The notes below the pieces were generated by a model. That model did not search any database and was not told the DNA's origin. It saw nothing but the letters and a program-made list of their open reading frames with translations. From the NCBI GenBank assembly GCA_031283505.1, contig JAITBO010000404.1:1-5421 (forward strand): a DNA stretch of 5,421 nucleotides. Direction: 5' to 3'. This document shows, one piece after another, positions 5,356 to 5,421 of the stretch. The position numbers and the translations under genes were made by a program. Each line of letters opens with the position of its first letter. Within the stretch, counting starts at the first letter, position 1. The DNA is from Treponema sp. GTDB lineage: Bacteria; Spirochaetota; Spirochaetia; Treponematales; Breznakiellaceae.

Positions 5356-5421
5356 CTAATAGTTCCCGATGGTCAAAATGGGGGTATCCATGAGCGCAAA
5401 GCGAAACGTCATCGCCGGATA
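5356..5421 (-). CDS. C-terminal end of an unidentified protein (partial)
   Basis: The minus strand is open from the window edge for 21 codons and then meets TAG. The encoded tail ends in PILTIGNY. Most codons end in G or C, as in the genes downstream, and the frame has the same orientation as the rest of the cluster. The piece is too short to assign a family. It is rich in hydrophobic and beta-prone residues and ends in an aromatic residue, but this does not establish a membrane or outer-membrane protein. A competing plus-strand frame also crosses this region. The minus-strand reading is preferred because it leaves a normal 92-base gap that carries the alaS promoter. Whether this gene is co-transcribed with alaS cannot be seen; no convincing terminator follows it. 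Confidence 0.45.
   Translation of the reverse strand, partial: YPAMTFRFALMDTPILTIGNY

Noticed and set aside
5320..5363. Possible terminator after the partial upstream gene: ACTAT/ATAGT stem followed by a T run
   Set aside because: The stem is five mostly A-T pairs with a nine-base loop, and the T run is about 20 bases away, so it does not fit an intrinsic terminator.
5308..5421. Plus-strand open frame running to the right edge, from a TTG at 5308 (or, in another frame, an ATG at 5369 or 5390)
   Set aside because: The 5308 frame gives a believable peptide (begins PHFEKVTQIKADYPEL), but it has no ribosome binding site at useful distance and would be divergent from alaS while covering the better-fitting minus-strand gene end. 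It cannot be excluded until the sequence is extended.

Overview
The window looks like a piece of a spirochaete chromosome, most likely Treponema or a close relative. Evidence: a 603-residue alanyl-tRNA synthetase that stops right after its editing domain (from memory, spirochaetal AlaRS proteins are about 600 residues rather than about 875); a secreted SurA/PrsA-like protein directly upstream of nusB; and a moderately GC-rich base composition. The species cannot be named from sequence alone; treponemes of about 50% GC or a little more (pallidum-like or termite-gut types) fit best.

Layout: everything convincing is on the minus strand, so the genes read from right to left. From the right edge: the last 21 codons of an unidentified protein (5356-5421); a 92-base gap with a good sigma-70-type promoter; alaS (3452-5263); a 75-base gap with two hairpins and a possible second promoter; a secreted parvulin-type protein (2366-3376); nusB (1909-2364) one base further on; a large membrane-anchored TPR-like protein (59-1900) eight bases further on; and, at the left edge, an open frame that may be the start of the next gene and would overlap the TPR gene end by 20 bases. 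No intrinsic terminator was found between any of them, so alaS, the parvulin-type gene, nusB and the TPR gene probably form one transcription unit. No gap exceeds 100 bases, and no RNA gene, mobile element or CRISPR array is present.

How the genes fit together: alaS charges tRNA-Ala and nusB serves rRNA antitermination, so the unit carries core translation and transcription functions. The parvulin-type protein and the TPR protein are both predicted to act outside the cytoplasmic membrane. Their pairing resembles the PpiD/YfgM type of envelope chaperone pair, but that is inference.

Most interesting points: (1) the alaS promoter places its predicted transcription start on the A of the alaS ATG, and no Shine-Dalgarno site is present, so alaS may be translated from a leaderless mRNA; (2) the parvulin domain keeps its fold motifs but has lost both conserved histidines, so it is probably a chaperone without isomerase activity; (3) a hairpin with a GUAA loop presents the alaS UAA stop codon in that loop. 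No clearly new multi-gene system is visible.
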